NCBI GenBank assembly: GCA_008711295.1
Contig: VUYV01000003.1
Location: 2,987,586-3,051,585, forward strand
DNA length: 64,000 nt
Reading direction: 5' to 3'
Source: Anarhynchus alexandrinus
Taxonomy: Eukaryota > Chordata > Aves > Charadriiformes > Charadriidae
Notes under the pieces: generated by a model
Seen by the model: the letters and a program-made list of their open reading frames with translations, nothing else
Told to the model about the DNA's origin: nothing
Database searches by the model: none
Translations under genes and position numbers: made by a program
Shown here: positions 60,014-64,000 of the stretch, piece by piece
Layout: each line of letters opens with the position of its first letter
Position numbering within the stretch: position 1 is the first letter of the stretch

Positions 60014-60058
60014 CCTGGCAAACAAAATTAAGCANTTCCTGGCAAACATAATTAAGCA
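60012..60058 (+). repeat. 23-bp duplication flanking a single N
   Basis: Bases 60012-60034 and 60036-60058 (each TTCCTGGCAAACA, then A or T, then AATTAAGCA) differ at one position and are separated only by N. This is best read as two overlapping contig ends placed side by side. Confidence 0.88.
60035..60035. other. Single N: probable assembly join
   Basis: It separates the two copies of the 23-bp repeat. Confidence 0.82.
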
Positions 60059-61887
60059 CGTAATTATTTCTCAAGTTTTTCAAATTTAAAATACTTACAT
60101 TTCAAAGACCTATCATTCAAAAAAATTCCCTCATTCTGAAAGCATTTGTATGGGCATGGTTGTTCTGAAACTTTGGAACATCATGGGACAGTAATATTAA
60201 GACAATACATTTAAGGCAAATAAAGAAATGCTGCTTGGTATTTTTAAATATAATATTAAAATCCATGTCTTATTTGTTAAGTCTTAAAAATACAGCTTTT
60301 ATTTACTTAAACTGAGAATTCCTTTAAATAGTATTTTCAGATACGCTCGGTTTAGGAGTAATAATTTTAAATCAAATTTAAATGCAACACAAAATAAACG
60401 TTTGGTTAAGTAATGGCTCATTACTATATAGGAGTATTTCATATAAGTAATGGCTTCACTAATTATTAATTGACTATAACCACTTTGAATATAAGATGAA
60501 AAAGAGTTAAAACAGGGTAAAAATAGGGTAAGATTGGGGAAGACAGGGAAAATGTTAAGGTTTTTTGGGTAGAGTCAGACTGAGCCTTGGTATAAGGCCA
60601 TTCTGTATAGAAAATGACTTTTAAAATTTTAAACTCGAAAATACTGAATATAAAGAACATTAAATAGGAAACACATACATAAGTAAATAATTCTAATAAT
60701 CAACAATTTCAGTATATAATCTAAATGTATGCAAAGGGTGGTATGTAGCTTTAACAGAAGTTAAAAGGAAACATTAGAAATATTTTAGATAAAAAAGTTT
60801 TTAACTTTATTAACAGCTACACTCAGACTTATTAAGCAAAATTCCATTAGATAGTCACAGCATTTCAACCATATAAATACAAAATCCCAAAAGCCCATGT
60901 GTCCAAAGTGGCCTACATTTTTCTAGAGCCAAGAGGTGATGTACTTGCAGTTCTCAGAGAAATCAGGTATAAGTGACATGGTGTTAGCTGTATCTCAGTT
61001 TGAAGAAGTTTCATTGTAGAGGAAAGATTAACTTCATTCAAGAATCTCTAGCTATGTGAAGAGCACTGTAATGATAAGCTAGCAAATGTTTTGCATGAGA
61101 AGTTTTATTGTAACTTATATAAACAGGGTGTTCAAGCAGTCTTGTATGAAGTGATTAGTTGTCTTGATCCATAAGTCAGTAGTTCTATTGATTTGATGCA
61201 GTCTAAGATATTATTAATTATACTCTCTAGCCACAGAATAATTTCTGAAGGGAACTTGTGGGTAAATGTAGATGTATACTGAATTTTAATTCTGCTTGCT
61301 TGAACTTGCTTAACTTCCATTGTTGGACATTTACCAATACATGTTTTGAGATGTAAATGGGAAGGGGGGAAGTCTAATATGTAGTGTACAAAGGACTGAC
61401 ATTTAAAGGAATGGATATTTAATCTAAGCATCCTCTTCTGAATATGGTATCCTAAAGCACACAGACAAGGACTATTGAACCTGGATATTAAGCAAACTGA
61501 AGCTTGAATGTTGGATCATTAATGTGAAACATAATGCATTAGTGATTATATTGATTGGTAGTTATTACTGAAGTTCATTTTGTTGTCTGATAAAGACTGG
61601 GTAATTACTTTAGGGTCAATGAATTCACATTAATCAAATGCTGAATGTGGAAATGACCATGGGAAATGAGTAAAGACGAGCTGGCTGAGTTTTATTGGTA
61701 ATTATTAATTATTAACATTTCTGGTTATTAAAATTTCTCAAAGGCAAGCCAGTAAATTTATTCTAGTCCAGTAATTTGTCTGTTCAATGCCTTTAGCATT
61801 GTACTTAAGAACATTGGATTTCACTTCCTAATAAAAAGAATGCTGAAGTGATTTGACCCTATTCTTATAGATATGTTTTTATCAGCT

Positions 61888-61897
61888 GGGGGGGGGG
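61888..61897 (+). repeat. G10 homopolymer
   Basis: Ten consecutive G followed by AACACCACCACCATTG. The longest G run in the window. Confidence 0.9.
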
Positions 61898-62157
61898 AAC
61901 ACCACCACCATTGTTCAAACTGTGACACCAGTAGGTTAGGAAATTTTTTCTCTTAAGAAAACTAATTTCCATGAGAAGATCATTTCAGATAATAGCAAGT
62001 TTTCAGTGGAGAAAGAATATAAGAATAGAAGGAAATGAGACAAAATTTAGGTGAAACAGCACCATATTTTATAAAAACAAAAACCTAAATCATAGTATCT
62101 TGGGAACTCATTTTGGGGCTCCTGAAAGCTTCCAGTTTGCCCTTTCAATTAGTCATA

Positions 62158-62408
62158 ATCACAGAATCACTGGGGTTGGAAGGGACCCCTGGAAGTCAGC
62201 TAGTCCAATCACCCTCCTCAAGCAGGGTCAGCTAGAACAGGTTGCCCCAGACCATGTCTAGTCAAGTGTTGAGTACCTCCAGGCATGGAAGCTCCACAGC
62301 CTCTCTGGGCAACTTGTTCCAGTGTTTGATAATTCTGACAGTAAAAAAGCTTTTTCTTTTTTTAGATGTAATTTTCTATATTTATGTTTGTGCCCGTTGT
62401 CTTGTAAT
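62158..62408 (-). mobile_element. CR1 LINE 3' end, minus strand
   Basis: This is a 5'-truncated CR1 in reverse orientation. The plus strand begins with the reverse complement of the tail (ATCACAGAATCAC). It continues with the 3' UTR block (GGGGTTGGAAGGGACCCCTG, TAGTCCAATCACCCTCCTCA, AGAACAGGTTGCCCCAGACC). It then passes into the reverse complement of the ORF2 C terminus (GGAAGCTCCACAGCCTCTCT, GGGCAACTTGTTCCAGTGTT) and ends near GTTTGTGCCCGTTGTCTTGT. It is closer in wording to the 449-518 tail than to the two long copies. A T-rich interruption lies near 62,350-62,364. Non-functional. Confidence 0.93.
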
Positions 62409-64000
62409 AAAGTCAATAGTGAAACTGCTCATTAGAAGGCTATTTTAGCAGTGTCATTGTATGTTCTGAATTTTTTATTCAATAGCTACTGTTTTACATG
62501 GGGTGTATATTAAAACTTGTTAAGAATGATTTCAGCATGGAACACTGAGCTCCATGTTTCAGGAAAATATCTTCCACTTGCAGGAACATTGCTGTAACAC
62601 TTCTCAGAATCCCACAATCACTGTAGTAAAATAAATGTATCACTTCTAGATAATTATTTTAGAGTCCACTCATTGCATAGGTTTTAAATAAATTTGCCTA
62701 AAAGACCTTTGTTTATAAGAAAATACCTTTCACATCCTGGAAATGTGTCAGATCTCAAGCGTCCTGTGAATTGCTACCATTTTATTTTAAAGACATGTTT
62801 GGGCATGGACTTTAACGTAACATGCCAGAACAGGACAAGACCCACAGTAACTACACAATCTGTGAAAGCTTGAGAACACAAATATTTACTGCATAAGGTT
62901 CATGAAAGGAGTGTGATGTTTATTTTAAATTTGTTAGTTACTTAACTGAATAAGCATGTAGCTTTAAAACAAAGTTCTAGTGTAAATTAAACAACTCCTT
63001 AAAGGTATCCCTTCCTAAGAAAGCTGCCAGTGTGTCCTCCCACAGACTTCGGCTTTCTCTGCTCTGGCACCTGTTGCAGTCTCCACTGTAGCCGTATCTG
63101 TTCACTCAGCAGCACTTTTGCTGCCTTCTAACATCTCTGTATCCCACACAGATTAAACTGGTACTCAATTAAGCCATGTAGACCACGTAACACGTGGATC
63201 CCTATGGCTCAGCATCCCTGCTTTTTCTGGTGCAAGAAGAGCAATTCAGAGAAATTTAGATGGAAGTAGTATAGGTCCTGGCAGAACTCTTCTCCCAACC
63301 AGTAAAATCCCCATTTTAGAAATACACAGAACAACTATTGTTTGGTCAGTATTAACAGAAGTAGACTTCCCTGCATTTAGGTACCTGGTTCTGTGCCAGA
63401 GTGCTTAAATATGTTTAAGAACTTTAATAGAATTTTTACTCAAATCAAGGTTGAGGTAATTGTTGTCTCTAAATGTTTACTTCCAAGACCCTCAGTAAAT
63501 AGTGTACAGAGGATGTTTCAAAGAATTGTTGATTTATGCTCTTTTAAAGTGACACAGAATACTATTATACAGTATTTTTAATGTGTGCAGAAGTTTGTAT
63601 GGTATGGTAAGACTGATGCTTTTATGGATATACCAGTTCTTTTGGAAAGGTGAATTTTCCCTACCTTTATTTCCTATTACAACTACTTTCTGAAAGAAAA
63701 AGGTGACCATTATAAATATCTTGTTTGATTAACATCTGTACAGACCAGCTTCATTACTTCTGTCTTTAATATATTTATTGTGAGAATTCACGCTACCTGT
63801 ATTTTATACGCACATATGTTTCTTCCATGCTTTCTTATTCTAACCACTCTGCTTTTATAATCACATCCTTAGTTTCGTGGGGTTTGTGCTGACAGTTTCA
63901 TGTTGGAATGTCCACATATATGAAAGAACCTTTTTTTTTTTTTAAGTAAGGTTTTAAAATTAAAATTCTCCTTTTTTTTATTATAGTGAGGTCTAAAAAT
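62409..64000. other. Unique AT-rich DNA, no gene recognised
   Basis: No supported gene. A somewhat more GC-balanced patch at about 63,005-63,300 contains no exon I can recognise. A T13 run lies at 63,931-63,943. Confidence 0.5.
63931..63943 (+). repeat. T13 homopolymer
   Basis: Thirteen consecutive T near the window end. Confidence 0.9.

Larger units (their letters stand above)
55341..62157. other. Unique AT-rich DNA, no gene recognised
   Basis: No supported gene. At 55,471-55,485 the bases TGTCCTGGTTTGAGG equal the U3 start of the solo LTR at 10.5 kb, but the following sequence does not match it. T17 and an N-flanking duplication lie at 60.0 kb, and a G10 run with CACCACCACC at 61.89 kb. 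The 58,823-59,200 frame is unrecognised. Confidence 0.5.

Noticed and set aside
1..64000. CRISPR array, bacterial-type operon, tRNA or rRNA genes
   Set aside because: No regularly spaced repeats, no tRNA-like cloverleaf or rRNA sequence noticed; the composition and CR1 content are those of bird nuclear DNA.

Overview
This window looks like bird nuclear DNA and appears to be non-coding throughout. The case for a bird rests on CR1 LINE retrotransposons. Several CR1 3' ends carry the diagnostic short tail repeat (ATTCTATGA / ATTCTGTGA), and two CR1 copies carry recognisable ORF2 protein sequence. Two LTR-type segments also resemble endogenous retrovirus LTRs common in bird genomes. Outside the repeats the DNA is AT-rich and full of short homopolymer runs, with stop codons dense in all frames. 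That is what intergenic or deep intronic DNA of a large avian chromosome looks like. I found no host protein-coding exon, rRNA, tRNA, CRISPR array or operon that I can defend. I cannot name the species or the locus.

Layout: a CR1 tail at about 0.45 kb; a long, internally deleted CR1 at 0.73-1.95 kb; unique AT-rich DNA to 9.8 kb; a structurally complete solo LTR on the minus strand at 9,783-10,513; unique DNA to 22.3 kb; a small CpG-dense patch at 22.3-22.4 kb; a second long CR1 fragment at 24.19-24.94 kb, interrupted by an N; unique DNA to 30.25 kb; a composite block at 30.25-31.0 kb (CR1 scrap, LTR with internal tandem units, minus-strand CR1 tail, single N and a 46-bp duplication); unique DNA with GC-rich patches at 36.3-36.5, 52.6-53.0 and 54.8-55.3 kb; an AT microsatellite field at 45.1-45.4 kb; and a minus-strand CR1 3' end at 62.16-62.41 kb.

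Four isolated N characters (24,719; 25,979; 30,554; 60,035) behave like assembly joins rather than base ambiguities. Two sit between near-identical duplicated sequence and one sits where about 60-70 codons of CR1 are missing. Distances across them should not be trusted. Several unique stretches (notably 37.9-38.4 kb) have the texture of conserved non-coding elements, with homeobox-like TAAT cores and E-boxes, but only a multi-species alignment could show this. I found no new biological system here; the most useful observations concern retroelement structure and assembly integrity.
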